Assembly: GCA_051846895.1 (NCBI GenBank)
Contig: JBPYCQ010000006.1
Coordinates: 62,001 to 126,000, forward strand
Reading direction: 5' to 3'
Source of the DNA: CALKAL01 sp051846895
GTDB taxonomy: Bacteria > Bacillota > Bacilli > Bacillales > Alkalibacillaceae
DNA: 64,000 bases
The notes beneath the pieces are model-generated. The model worked only from the letters and a program-made list of their open reading frames with translations, made no database searches and was not told the origin of the DNA. The translations under genes were made by a program, and so were the position numbers. The stretch's first letter is position 1, and each line of letters begins with the position of its first letter. Positions 25,180 to 34,987 of the stretch are shown here, piece by piece.

Positions 25180-25364
25180 TTGATGAAGACTTTACTCCTG
25201 AAAAGCAAAAGGAGTATTTAGATAAAATTATCCTGGACATGATGAACCATGGCAAAGACGTGAACGAGATCTTAAACATGCCGTTTAATTTTGTGTTAGA
25301 TATTTTAGCAGACAAGAATAAACCGAAAGAAACCAAATCGCTGATTGCTGCATTCGGTGGCTAA
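24829..25364 (+). CDS. Tail assembly chaperone, frameshifted long form (gpGT-like)
   Basis: A -1 shift at the heptamer A-AAA-AAG (25152-25158) continues translation as KVSGEEALVDEDFTPEKQ through to the stop at 25362-25364. It adds about 68 residues that contain NEILNMPFNFVLDIL, typical of the T part. No independent start with a ribosome site serves the T part. The long form links the chaperone to tail tube subunits. Confidence 0.82.
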
Positions 25365-25382
25365 CGAAAGGAGGGGCTCAAA

Positions 25383-28300
25383 ATGGCAGAACGCATTGAA
25401 GGTATGAGTATAGGTCTAGACCTTGACTCGATTGCTTTAGAACGTGGCTTAACTGGTGTAAAAGATAGATTGCGTACCGTTAATAGCGAAATGAAGAAAA
25501 ACATGTCAGCTTTTGATCACAGTGACCGTTCCATTCAAAAATACGAAACACGGTTACAAGGGTTAAACAAAAAACTAGACGTCCAACGCAAAGTAACCGA
25601 AGAGACGTATAAAGAATATCAAAAAATGGTACGTGAGCATGGTGAGGGGTCAAAGCAAGCCGAAAAAGCTGAACGCGCCTACAATAATCAAGCGGCCGCT
25701 CTAAATAACTTAGAACGCTATGTATCTAAAGCAACCGAAGAACTCGAAGAAATGCGCAAAGAACAAGCTTTTTTAGAGTCTGGTTGGGGAAAGTTAACCA
25801 CAAGTTTAGACAACTTTTCTCAAAAAACACTAAGTATTGGTGGGCGCTTAACGGACGTTGGCAAAACTTTAAGCATGCGAGTCACAGCTCCTCTCGTTGC
25901 TGCTGGAGGCGCGGCCTTAGCAGCTGCTGATCAATTTGATAAAGCGTATCGAGATATCCGAGTGGGCACAGGAGCGACTGGACAAGCGCTTAAAGATTTA
26001 GAAAAGACGTTTGATGACGTATTTCGAAGTGTGCCTGATAGCGCAGATAAAGTAGCAAATTCAATCGCAAATCTTAATACATTTACAGGGTTTACCGGAG
26101 ATGTGCTTGAAGATTTAACTAAAAAGACATTGGACGCTTCAAGAATATTAGGCGAAGACGCTGTTCAAGCTTCTGAAGAGTTTGGTAAGACTTTAAAACA
26201 GTGGAATATCCCAGCCGAAGAAGCAACAGGACACTTAGATCATTTATTCCGATTGACACAAGATTATGGCGTTGGTTTAGGTCAATTAAATACGATGGTG
26301 AGTAAGCACGGTTCCGTTATGAAAAACGCAGGTTTTGAATTGGAAGAAGTCGCACACTTCATGGCGAGTTTAGAATCAAACGGAATCCAAGTTACGCGTG
26401 TCATGCCCGCCTTGAACATGGCAACTCGTAATTGGGCGGAAGAAGGCAAAAACGCTAAAGAAGAACTACAAAAAATGATAGACACCATTAGAGACGCCAA
26501 AACAGACACCGAAGCGTTGGCCGTAGCGACTGAGGTATTCGGAGCACAAGGCGCACAGCGTATGGTAACAGCCATCCGTAATGATGCTATTCCGTCTTTA
26601 AAAGAGTTAGGAACAACGGTCGAGGGCACAAGTGGACTGATTGAACAAACAACGGAAGAAACCGTCACAATAGGTGAAGAATTCGCACGATTAAAAAATA
26701 CAACGATTACATCATTACGTCCTGTTGGTGAAATCTTATTAAATATAGCAAAAGATCACATCCCACCTTTAATAGACGGCGTTACAAGATTAGCAGAATG
26801 GTTTGATGACTTAAGCCCCAAAGCACGTAATACTGGATTAGCTATTGCAGGAATTGCGACTGTAGCTGGTCCTGCGACGTTAGTATTAGGCGGTATGTTT
26901 AATGCAGTTGGTAGACTTGCGGGCGGATTGTCCAGGTTAACTGGTCTATTAGGTCGAGTAGGCGGGGCAGGGTTGTTAGGTCGTATTGGTATGTTAGGTA
27001 TGGCTGGTCCAGTTGGTTTAGCTATTGCAGGCATTACTGGTTTAGCCTTGGTCTTGCGCTCAACTTCAAAAGATACTAAAAGATATGAAGAAGTCAATTT
27101 AGAACTAGCTGAATCACTTAAAGAACAACAAGCAACAATGAATTCGCTTGTAAGTGAATATGACGCATTAAGAGGTAGTAGTTTTTTAACGAATGAAGAA
27201 TTCGCAAGACTTGTAGATTTACAGGAAGAAATTAGCCGAACAACAAATGAATCACGACTAAAAGAATTACGAGAAGAATACGAGGAATTGCGTAAGAAAT
27301 CGGGTAAATCCAACGAAGAATTAGATCGTATGATTCAACTTAATGAGACGTTGGTCGAGAAAGTGCCCGAAGCGGCAAATGCCATTTCGGAGCAAGGAAA
27401 TCGCATTGTAGATTCGACCGGATATTTAAAAGAATATACAAACGAACTCCAAAACGCGACATTAAGAGAATTAGAACGTCAACTCATTATCGCGCAAGGC
27501 AATGAAAAGCAACTTAAAAAAGATATAGTGGAGCTTCAAAAGGAATTAAACGAAGGTGAAGAAGAAGAAAAAAGGCTCAAGGCTGAAATCAAAAACTTTG
27601 ATGAAGCGGCGGTCGAATCACGATTAAAAGAAATCGACATCCTTATGAAAGAAGCCGAAATTGGTTCAGCAAGACACATACGCCTGTATGCTGAAAAAGA
27701 AGAATTAGAAGGACAGTTAGACGTTTACCGACATCAATTAGGCGAACAAATGAAAAAGAACGACGAAATCAGAAACACCATTGCACAAAAAGAAGCAGAA
27801 CTTGGCTTAGACGAAGAAATACATCAAATGATGGTTGATCAGTTATTAATTCAAGTCGGTATTACAGCCAAAAAAGGCGAAGAAGTTAGAGCGATAGACG
27901 AAGCTATTTCTAAGAAAAAAGATGAAATTAAAGAGCAAAAAGAATTATACGACATAGGCACTATCACAAAGCAACAATATGATGAAATGACCACGTCTAT
28001 CAATGCGCAAATTGAGGAACTTGAAAATGTCAAAGCTAAAATGATTGAAGTTGACCAATACGCAACAGGTCGTACTTACAATTGGGACATTTATTTAACT
28101 GTTCAAAACCTAGAAGAAATCGAATCAAGAATCGGTAGACCTATCCGCAAACGCGTACAGCTAGACGTTAATCAAGGTTTAGAATATGCGCCAATGTACG
28201 CAGACGGTACTCCACCAGGTGGACATAAAGGTGGGTTAGCGGTTGTTGGTGATGGTGGTGGACGAGAACTAATTGCATTACCAAGCGGACAGACACTTTT

Positions 28301-28667
28301 ATCACCTAATAGAGACACGCTTATTAATCTACCAAAAGGTTCTCATGTTATCCCGCATCGAGAGACTAGTAGATTATTAAGCATGACGCCAAAATACGCA
28401 ACTGGAACAAGCGGATGGCGAGGGTTGGTTGACAATTTACGTCATAGTGAGTTTGCGAAGTTGTTGGCGTTGGTTGGTAAGAGCTTAGAAGGAAGTGTAT
28501 CTGGAACCAATCAAGTTAATAATCAAACAGTTAACAATAATGAAGGAAACATTTACATTGACCAGCTAATTATCGACGCTAAATCTATCCAAGAATTCAA
28601 CGATGTGGTGGAGTGGTTTAAAAAACTAAGGCAAACCGCTAGAGCAAATGGTATCATCATTCGCTAG
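25383..28667 (+). CDS. Tape measure protein
   Basis: The 1,094-residue protein sets tail length; at about 0.15 nm per residue this suggests a tail near 160 nm. It has an N-terminal coiled coil (about 30-140), a conserved TIGR01760-like core (about 150-450, with DQFDKAYRDIRVGTGATG and GSVMKNAGFELEEVAHFMA), a hydrophobic Gly-rich stretch (about 475-560), a second long coiled coil (about 570-880) and a Gly-rich end. AAAGGAGGGG precedes the ATG. Confidence 0.93.
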   Translation: MAERIEGMSIGLDLDSIALERGLTGVKDRLRTVNSEMKKNMSAFDHSDRSIQKYETRLQGLNKKLDVQRKVTEETYKEYQKMVREHGEGSKQAEKAERAYNNQAAALNNLERYVSKATEELEEMRKEQAFLESGWGKLTTSLDNFSQKTLSIGGRLTDVGKTLSMRVTAPLVAAGGAALAAADQFDKAYRDIRVGTGATGQALKDLEKTFDDVFRSVPDSADKVANSIANLNTFTGFTGDVLEDLTKKTLDASRILGEDAVQASEEFGKTLKQWNIPAEEATGHLDHLFRLTQDYGVGLGQLNTMVSKHGSVMKNAGFELEEVAHFMASLESNGIQVTRVMPALNMATRNWAEEGKNAKEELQKMIDTIRDAKTDTEALAVATEVFGAQGAQRMVTAIRNDAIPSLKELGTTVEGTSGLIEQTTEETVTIGEEFARLKNTTITSLRPVGEILLNIAKDHIPPLIDGVTRLAEWFDDLSPKARNTGLAIAGIATVAGPATLVLGGMFNAVGRLAGGLSRLTGLLGRVGGAGLLGRIGMLGMAGPVGLAIAGITGLALVLRSTSKDTKRYEEVNLELAESLKEQQATMNSLVSEYDALRGSSFLTNEEFARLVDLQEEISRTTNESRLKELREEYEELRKKSGKSNEELDRMIQLNETLVEKVPEAANAISEQGNRIVDSTGYLKEYTNELQNATLRELERQLIIAQGNEKQLKKDIVELQKELNEGEEEEKRLKAEIKNFDEAAVESRLKEIDILMKEAEIGSARHIRLYAEKEELEGQLDVYRHQLGEQMKKNDEIRNTIAQKEAELGLDEEIHQMMVDQLLIQVGITAKKGEEVRAIDEAISKKKDEIKEQKELYDIGTITKQQYDEMTTSINAQIEELENVKAKMIEVDQYATGRTYNWDIYLTVQNLEEIESRIGRPIRKRVQLDVNQGLEYAPMYADGTPPGGHKGGLAVVGDGGGRELIALPSGQTLLSPNRDTLINLPKGSHVIPHRETSRLLSMTPKYATGTSGWRGLVDNLRHSEFAKLLALVGKSLEGSVSGTNQVNNQTVNNNEGNIYIDQLIIDAKSIQEFNDVVEWFKKLRQTARANGIIIR

Positions 28668-28683
28668 GAAAGGAGGTGTTTTT

Positions 28684-31629
28684 ATGCCAACGCAAACATT
28701 TAAAGTCGGAGAAATGTTAAATAAACGAACTCGCAACAGTAAAACATGGATAAATTTTGATGGAAGTTTTACAACAGAAATATATCCACAAGACATTCAC
28801 TTTGAAGATGAGAGTGGTCAGTTTCACAACATTGACACTGACTTACAGGATGAAGCAGATTTAGATGTGTATACAGAACCTGTTTCAAAAGAAAGCATAC
28901 AATCTTTTGCTCAATCAAGACTTGAAACGACACAAGCTAAAAAGAAAAAGGTCTTAAACCGACAAAACCATAATTTCAAAGCTTTAAAAGTTCCGTTTGA
29001 TGCAAATATTCCACGCAATTTCCAACGTGGGTATTCAATCAGTAAAGGTACGGACAAATTAACTTTTAAACCTGTTAACTCAAGTCCAAGTTATGGAGAG
29101 TTAGATACTAGCGATAGAAGTAAAGTTACCTACCAAGATGTATGGAATGATGCCGATGTAGAGCTAAAAGTATTACCTAATGGTATTAAAGAAACAATTT
29201 ATCTAAAAAGCAATCAAGCACCGACTTCTTTTAGATTTGAAGTTGAAGGTAACATCAGAGAAATGTCCGAACTTGAACTTGCTCCAGCGTGGTTAGAAGA
29301 TGCAGAAGGAACTGAAAGGTATGTAAAACAAGAAATTGTTGAAGAAGATGAAAAAACCTATATTGTATTAGAAGCTGATGTAACAGATTTAAAATACCCA
29401 ATAGCAGTAGACCCTACTGTTACTACCACTAAAACCAATTTGAAAAATGGTGACACATTTAGTTTTAATGTACCAAGTAATGCAGTTGTTAAGAGTGCAA
29501 ATGTAAAATATACGGGTGGGTATTTGGAGGATGTTGTAAAACAGTATACATCTGAAAGAAAAAGAAACTTGAACCCAGATTCATCGCAGTCAACATCTAC
29601 TGGACACTTGCAATTAAATCATAATATTCCCTCTGGAGCAAAGGTAACAAGGCTAGAAATGAGTGCAGACGGTAAAACAAGAAGACAAGATACCTACGCG
29701 TCTGTTGGTTCGTATGTTGAGCATACTATTGAAAACCCTGACATAAATGGGAGTATATATGCAAACACTTATTTCAGTGGAGGATACAATGGTGTTGTTG
29801 ATACTAGCATTCGTGGCAAGTATGCTGCATATGGACCTGAAAACGATTGGGTACATGGCTCTTATGCAACTGTAGAACAAGTAGTTTCATTAGACTTACA
29901 CGTATATTATTTAGTTAGTCTACAAAATCCATCAATAACAGTAAATGGAACAAGTACAGGAGCTTATTCGGGTACGCTTACTAATGGGCAATCAACAAGC
30001 AATATTTCAATTTCGAACGTAAAAGCAGGTACAAATAATGTAACCTTTAATTCTACTCAAGGTGTTTCAGATTTAGTAATTTCAGTTAATTATAATACAC
30101 CTCCTACAACGCCAACTGTAATAACTCCGAACGGTGGAGAGGTATGGAATGCAGGACATACTATTAAATGGAATGCATCAACAGATGCAGATGGAGATAA
30201 CTTAACTTACCAAATACAGTTGTCAGTAAATAATGGCTCAACTTATAAGACTATTGTTAGTATGGCAACAGGAACTTCTTATGAATATGATTTTACAAAT
30301 GAGCCTTCGACTGACGTAGCAAGGATAAGAATAAGAGCTTATGATGGAACAAGTCACAGTGGTTGGGATGTTTCTGATGGTGTGTTTAGTATTCAGCATA
30401 ACCAAGCACCAACAATTCCAACAAACCTAAACCCAAGTGGTGGAAGTGTAAGAGACAGAGCAAGCAACATTCGGTTTAGTTGGCAATATAATGACCCTGA
30501 TCCAACTGATAGTCAAAGTAAGTACACATTAAGATGGAGATACCAAGGAACAACAACATGGAATGAGTTAACAAGTGTAACGCCTAACAATTACCATGAT
30601 TTTAGTGGAAATACATTTAACAGACAGAACGTTGAGTGGCAAGTAAGAACATTCGACCAAGATGGTGAAGCTTCGCCATGGAGTGATGTAGCAGTATTCT
30701 TTGCAGGTGACAAACCTGTTAAGCCTGTAATAACCTCTAATAGTGAAGTAAACGTATCTAATCCAACAATTACGTGGAGTTCAAGCGAACAAGTAACTTA
30801 TGAATTAAAAGTGTTACAAAATGGGAATGAACTTTACTCTTACAATGCAGAGTTAAGCAAAGCTCACACCATCAAGTATGATTTAGAAAACAATTCGATT
30901 TACACAGTTGAATTAACTATAACAAACGAAGATGGGTTAAAGTCAGATATAGAAACACAGACAATTACAGTAAGTTATACACAACCTGCAACACCGATTT
31001 TAATAACTGAAAAGGAATTAGCGGGGATTACATTGAACATTAATAATCCCTCACCAAGTGGCACAGAACCAACAGTAACTCATAACAATGTTTATCGCAG
31101 AGAACAAGGTGGCGACTGGAAACGCATAGCAACTAATGTTTTAACAACGTTTACCGACTATACAGTAGCGAGTGGCAAGACGTATGAATACTACGTACGA
31201 GCTTGGGGTGACAATGAAACCTATTCTGATAGTGATGTTGTCGATGAATCTATTACGTTTAAAGGTGTTTGGCTACATGATGTGACTGATCCTACTACGC
31301 TACACAACTTTAGGGCTGATGGTGACGGACGAACGAATGATTGGCGGGCTCAAGCAACCCATATGAAGTTTGCAGGTAGAAAATATCAGGTTACTGAATT
31401 CAGTGAACATGAAGATGATGTAGTTAATGTTAATTTGAAAATGTTCAGGGAATGGGAAGATTACAATGCATTGAACATTATTATAAAAGCAAAAAATACG
31501 GTTTGTTACCGAGATGGTAGAGGTAGAAAAATCTTTGGAACGATTATAGAGCTTCCGGTAAATGATACAGTTTATGGCTATGACACTAGTATACAAGTAA
31601 CAGCTACGTCATACAGTGAGGAGGTGTAG
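28684..31629 (+). CDS. Large tail tip protein with WapA-like N-terminus and Fn3-type repeats
   Basis: The roughly 981-residue protein sits where a distal tail (Dit) protein normally lies. The N-terminus (SKTWINFDGSFTTEIY, then HNIDTDLQDE) resembles the leading domain of WapA/DNRLRE wall proteins. Residues about 480-880 contain Fn3-like modules, including TPNGGEVWNAGHTIKWNAS. The C-terminal 120 residues (WLHDVTDPTTLHNF onward) look like a tail-tip domain. It probably contacts the cell surface. ATG 28684 has AAAGGAGGTG upstream; an upstream in-frame start inside the tape measure gene is unlikely. Confidence 0.75.
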   Translation: MPTQTFKVGEMLNKRTRNSKTWINFDGSFTTEIYPQDIHFEDESGQFHNIDTDLQDEADLDVYTEPVSKESIQSFAQSRLETTQAKKKKVLNRQNHNFKALKVPFDANIPRNFQRGYSISKGTDKLTFKPVNSSPSYGELDTSDRSKVTYQDVWNDADVELKVLPNGIKETIYLKSNQAPTSFRFEVEGNIREMSELELAPAWLEDAEGTERYVKQEIVEEDEKTYIVLEADVTDLKYPIAVDPTVTTTKTNLKNGDTFSFNVPSNAVVKSANVKYTGGYLEDVVKQYTSERKRNLNPDSSQSTSTGHLQLNHNIPSGAKVTRLEMSADGKTRRQDTYASVGSYVEHTIENPDINGSIYANTYFSGGYNGVVDTSIRGKYAAYGPENDWVHGSYATVEQVVSLDLHVYYLVSLQNPSITVNGTSTGAYSGTLTNGQSTSNISISNVKAGTNNVTFNSTQGVSDLVISVNYNTPPTTPTVITPNGGEVWNAGHTIKWNASTDADGDNLTYQIQLSVNNGSTYKTIVSMATGTSYEYDFTNEPSTDVARIRIRAYDGTSHSGWDVSDGVFSIQHNQAPTIPTNLNPSGGSVRDRASNIRFSWQYNDPDPTDSQSKYTLRWRYQGTTTWNELTSVTPNNYHDFSGNTFNRQNVEWQVRTFDQDGEASPWSDVAVFFAGDKPVKPVITSNSEVNVSNPTITWSSSEQVTYELKVLQNGNELYSYNAELSKAHTIKYDLENNSIYTVELTITNEDGLKSDIETQTITVSYTQPATPILITEKELAGITLNINNPSPSGTEPTVTHNNVYRREQGGDWKRIATNVLTTFTDYTVASGKTYEYYVRAWGDNETYSDSDVVDESITFKGVWLHDVTDPTTLHNFRADGDGRTNDWRAQATHMKFAGRKYQVTEFSEHEDDVVNVNLKMFREWEDYNALNIIIKAKNTVCYRDGRGRKIFGTIIELPVNDTVYGYDTSIQVTATSYSEEV

Positions 31630-31632
31630 TCG

Positions 31633-32745
31633 ATGCTTAATCTGGAAAGAGACGGATATACGAAGCAAGAAGTCATGGATGTGCTGCATGGTAAATATGG
31701 ACCTAGACATATTCGATTTAGATATGACTTACTAGATTCAGAGGGAAAGTTTAAAAAGCATCTTCACATAGTTACAGGCGGAGAAGTTAAAATGTCAGCT
31801 TTAGCACAAATTAAACGGACTGCTCGTTTCTCGCTGAAAGATGACCCTGATATTAATTGGCTGAGTGACCGCATTCAGCCTTTTACAGAAATAAGAATGA
31901 CTGATAATAATTACATCGAGTTTCCACTCGGTGTATTTTTATTGAGCTCACCACAACGTAAAGACCAAAACAGCAATGTTTATCGTGAAGTTGAAGCTTA
32001 TGACGGTACGATTATCCTAAAAGACGACAAATTAGATTCAAGATATACCGTTATAGCTGGTGAAAACTATATAGATGCCGTAGTAGAAATCTTGTTATCA
32101 GCTGGAATAACGAAATACAACATTGACCAAACAGATAAAACCCTACCAACAGATGTTGACTGGCCACCAGGTACTGAAAAAATAGAGATTGTAAATGATT
32201 TATTAAGTGCTATCAACTACACGCCTATTCAAGTTGATGGCTACGGGTTTTTTACAAGCAGACTATACCGTTCACCTTCACGAAGAACAGCTGAGTACAC
32301 GTACAAAGTAGGTGAAGAATCAGTAATTTTTGATGGCATGACAGAAGAATTGGACATCTTTAATGTTCCTAATAAATGGGTTGTAGTTTTGGCAGATCCG
32401 GAGCGTGAGCCTTTGAAGGCCGTTTATACAAATGACAACCCGGACTCACCAACCTCAACCGTTAATCGTGGCAGAATAATTGTTGATTACCGTGAGGTTG
32501 ATAACATAGCCGACCAGGAATCGCTCAATGAATATGTTCAACGTATAGCCTTTAACGCCTCACAAATTTATGGAAAACTTGAATTCGAGACAGCGATTAT
32601 GCCGATGCATGAGTATAATGACGTCCTACAAATTGAATACTCTCCTTTAAGTATAATTGGTAAATACGTTGAAACTGGGTGGACAATACCGTTACAAGCA
32701 GGTGGAAAAATGCGGCACAGTGTTAGAAAAGTGGTGGATATATAA
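31633..32745 (+). CDS. Tail hub/baseplate protein (Tal-like)
   Basis: The 370-residue protein follows the tail tip gene and overlaps the next by 1 nt. It has the fold-like pattern of siphophage tail hubs: ARFSLKDDPDINWLSDRIQPF, FPLGVFLLSSPQ and VYREVEAYDGTIIL near residues 55-130. No C-terminal peptidase is present, so it lacks the lytic extension of many Tal proteins. GAGGAGGTG upstream. Confidence 0.75.
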   Translation: MLNLERDGYTKQEVMDVLHGKYGPRHIRFRYDLLDSEGKFKKHLHIVTGGEVKMSALAQIKRTARFSLKDDPDINWLSDRIQPFTEIRMTDNNYIEFPLGVFLLSSPQRKDQNSNVYREVEAYDGTIILKDDKLDSRYTVIAGENYIDAVVEILLSAGITKYNIDQTDKTLPTDVDWPPGTEKIEIVNDLLSAINYTPIQVDGYGFFTSRLYRSPSRRTAEYTYKVGEESVIFDGMTEELDIFNVPNKWVVVLADPEREPLKAVYTNDNPDSPTSTVNRGRIIVDYREVDNIADQESLNEYVQRIAFNASQIYGKLEFETAIMPMHEYNDVLQIEYSPLSIIGKYVETGWTIPLQAGGKMRHSVRKVVDI

Positions 32746-33359
32746 TGTTAAACCCCGAAGAATTTATTGAAATGTTTGGAACAAAAGAAACTAAAAAACA
32801 AATACGCTATGCAACTATTGATCCTAATTATACAAGTGGAAATCCTAAATTAATATTTGGTGGAGAAGATGAGGTTACGGTAAAAGAATACATTTATTTA
32901 AGTTCGTATACACCTAAACCAAATGACCGAGTCATGTTGTTAGGTAATGTCATTATAGGAGCATTAACCGGCTCAAGCGAGACAGGTGACCAATATGCGC
33001 CTATCAATCACAACCACGATGACCGTTATTACACGGAGAGTGAGATTGATAGTAAGTTGAGTGGGAAGTCTGATGTGGGGCATGGGCACAAAAAGTTAGA
33101 TAGGCATGCGCAATACGAAATAGATTATGACACACCACCTACAGACATACCACAACCGACATTTAGGTATGACTTTATACAAGGCGCAACTGGTCATGGA
33201 ACTTATAGAACACTATTAACTATAAGCGGATATACGAGAGGGGCTATTCAAATATCATTTCCTTACGGTCATTATGGGAACACTGATACCATCTATTGGA
33301 GATTTCATAATTGGAGTAATGATACATGGAGTAATTGGATGGCATTTCAAAATGCATAA
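32745..33359 (+). CDS. Tail fibre-like protein, probable receptor-binding end
   Basis: The 204-residue protein contains NHNHDDRYYTESEIDSKL, a motif typical of phage tail fibres, then GKSDVGHGH. The C-terminal part is rich in Tyr, Trp and Gly and may form a beta-structured tip. As the last structural gene before the lysis genes it is the best candidate for a host-recognition fibre. Confidence 0.75.
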   Translation: MLNPEEFIEMFGTKETKKQIRYATIDPNYTSGNPKLIFGGEDEVTVKEYIYLSSYTPKPNDRVMLLGNVIIGALTGSSETGDQYAPINHNHDDRYYTESEIDSKLSGKSDVGHGHKKLDRHAQYEIDYDTPPTDIPQPTFRYDFIQGATGHGTYRTLLTISGYTRGAIQISFPYGHYGNTDTIYWRFHNWSNDTWSNWMAFQNA

Positions 33360-33381
33360 AAATTAATAAATTGTTGAAAGA

Positions 33382-33405
33382 AGGCTCCTAACAGGGGTCT
33401 TTTTT
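33382..33405 (+). terminator. Weak hairpin terminator after the virion operon
   Basis: AGGCTCC pairs with GGGGTCT (two wobble pairs), followed by six T. It separates the tail genes from the lysis genes. Confidence 0.55.
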
Positions 33406-33435
33406 AATTATTTGAATTGGAGGTTTAATATAAAC

Positions 33436-33831
33436 ATGGAAAATTTAATTAAATTGATAGTTGGTTTTTTTGGGGCGATCGCCTCATTTTTATTTGGAGG
33501 GTGGTCGTTGTTATTGCAAACGTTGTTATTGTTTATTGCACTAGACTACATTCTTGGCGTTGCAGTCGCTGCTAGTCATGGCAAATTAAATAGCAAGATA
33601 GGCTTCAAAGGTATTGCAAAAAAAGTGGCCATCCTTGCTCTAGTAGCAGTTGGTCATGCAATAGATTTAGTTATGGGAGATAACTCATTCGTAAGGGATG
33701 CAGTTATCTTCTTTTATTTAGCCAACGAATTAATCTCAATTTTAGAAACAGTAGGGAAGACTAATCTACCAATTCCGAGTGTGTTGAAAAAGGCTGTTGA
33801 AGCTCTAAACCATAAAGGAGAGGGTAGCTAA
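33436..33831 (+). CDS. Phage holin
   Basis: The 131-residue protein has two or three hydrophobic segments (about 5-45, 65-85 and 95-110) and the pattern LFIALDYILGVAVAASHGKLNSKIGFKG seen in toxin-secretion/lysis holins; only part of that stretch is strictly diagnostic. It makes membrane lesions that release or activate the endolysin encoded next. ATG 33436 follows TTGGAGG; the stop overlaps the endolysin ATG. Confidence 0.87.
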   Translation: MENLIKLIVGFFGAIASFLFGGWSLLLQTLLLFIALDYILGVAVAASHGKLNSKIGFKGIAKKVAILALVAVGHAIDLVMGDNSFVRDAVIFFYLANELISILETVGKTNLPIPSVLKKAVEALNHKGEGS

Positions 33832-34490
33832 TGTTTATCTATCCAACAGTTAAACGTGTGACAAGTCATTTCAGAACACCCTCAAGACCTACACATCACG
33901 GAACAGATTTTGCTCAATCCGGTTATCACGAGATTGTTGCCGTTGCAGATGGCACAGTCAGTCGTTCGTACCGCTCAACGAGTTATGGAGAAGTGGTGTT
34001 TATTGTTCATAATATTAATGGGCAGACTTGGGAATCAGTTTATGCGCACATGAGAACTGGTAGCAGACGGGTTAAGCAAGGTGACAAAGTTAAACAAGGA
34101 CAAGTCATTGGTGTGATGGGTAACACCGGTCACTCAACAGGACAACACTTACATTTTGAGCTTCATAAAGGACGTTGGAACATGCAGAAAAATAATGCAG
34201 TAGATCCGATGAAATATTTACAAGATGAGCCGAAATCTCCACAACCGACCGATTCAGGCAGATATAGACTAAAAACAGGAACATTTGAAGATATTGAACA
34301 TGTGGTAAATGCCCGTGAGAAGTTAATAGATGAATATAAGTGGTTAGTTTATTACGCAGCTGATAACACTAAATTTGACCCGCCCATGCGACTTTACACA
34401 GGCACATTTGTAGGTAAAAATGTTGCAGAACATCATGCAGAACAGATTAAAAAGAAATTTGGTTGGACGGTTTATGTGATGAAAGCCTGA
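33831..34490 (+). CDS. Endolysin, M23 peptidase with C-terminal SPOR-like domain
   Basis: The M23 (LytM) domain spans about residues 1-135, with zinc ligands in HHGTDFA and HLHFELH. A C-terminal domain (about 140-219: YRLKTGTFEDIEHVVNAREKL, GWTVYVMKA) looks like SPOR/SH3-type wall binding. It cuts peptide cross-links. The M23 domain closely resembles that of the host protein at 59,997 (shared VSRSY..S.SYG, YAHMR and GNTG....GQHLHFE), which suggests capture from a Bacillaceae host. Confidence 0.92.
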   Translation: MFIYPTVKRVTSHFRTPSRPTHHGTDFAQSGYHEIVAVADGTVSRSYRSTSYGEVVFIVHNINGQTWESVYAHMRTGSRRVKQGDKVKQGQVIGVMGNTGHSTGQHLHFELHKGRWNMQKNNAVDPMKYLQDEPKSPQPTDSGRYRLKTGTFEDIEHVVNAREKLIDEYKWLVYYAADNTKFDPPMRLYTGTFVGKNVAEHHAEQIKKKFGWTVYVMKA

Positions 34491-34554
34491 ATAACATTTC
34501 TAAAATTTAGAAATACTAATAATGTTTTTCTAGAATTCTTCACAGTTACCCCTT

Positions 34555-34590
34555 TTAAAGCCCCTCAAATATTCTGAGGGGCTATTTTTT
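34555..34590. terminator. Bidirectional terminator
   Basis: AGCCCCTCA and TGAGGGGCT form a perfect 9-bp stem followed by ATTTTTT, with an A-rich stretch on the other side. It serves the lysis operon and the facing leftward genes; the stop of the small gene at 34582 lies inside it. Confidence 0.85.
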
Positions 34591-34734
34591 ATCATCAATC
34601 ATCTCCACAATCTCCATTAAATCCTCAACAGCTTGCTCCTTTGTGTAATGTTCATCATTATTCAGCTGACAGGCAACATCAAGTATCTTTGTTTTGAGTA
34701 GGCTCTTTTCATACATTACCTCTAATTTATCCAT
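34582..34734 (-). CDS. Small acidic protein, unknown function
   Basis: The 50-residue helical acidic product reads MDKLEVMYEKSLLKTKI and ends EMIDDKK. An AGGAGTGATCAAT ribosome site precedes the ATG, which lies 5 nt after the stop of the HTH gene, so the two form an operon. It could modulate the HTH regulator, but this is only context. Confidence 0.6.
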   Translation of the reverse strand: MDKLEVMYEKSLLKTKILDVACQLNNDEHYTKEQAVEDLMEIVEMIDDKK

Positions 34735-34739
34735 ATTGA

Positions 34740-34940
34740 TCACTCCTCTTCTAAAAACAATTCATTCAAATCTACATTAAAAAACTTTGCTAAACCAACA
34801 GCTTGATCTAAACGCGGAAAACTCTTTCCGTTAATCCAATTAGACATTGTGGTTGCATCAACATTTACGTATTTAGCTGCATGTTTCTTTTTTAACCCTG
34901 ATTGTTCGAACAATTCATTTAATCTCATTTTAATTTTCAT
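34740..34940 (-). CDS. XRE-family helix-turn-helix regulator
   Basis: The 66-residue protein is a single helix-turn-helix (LFEQSGLKKKHAAKYVNVDATTMSNWINGKS) with a dimerising end; part of this is the DNA-reading helix around TTMSNW. It is encoded opposite to the surrounding late genes, and repeats lie in its upstream gap. ATG 34940 is preferred because GGTGA is 6 nt upstream. It probably regulates the flanking accessory operon. Confidence 0.78.
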   Translation of the reverse strand: MKIKMRLNELFEQSGLKKKHAAKYVNVDATTMSNWINGKSFPRLDQAVGLAKFFNVDLNELFLEEE

Positions 34941-34987
34941 TTTAATCACCTATAAAGTTACTTCTCTAATTATTTTCTAAATCCCTT

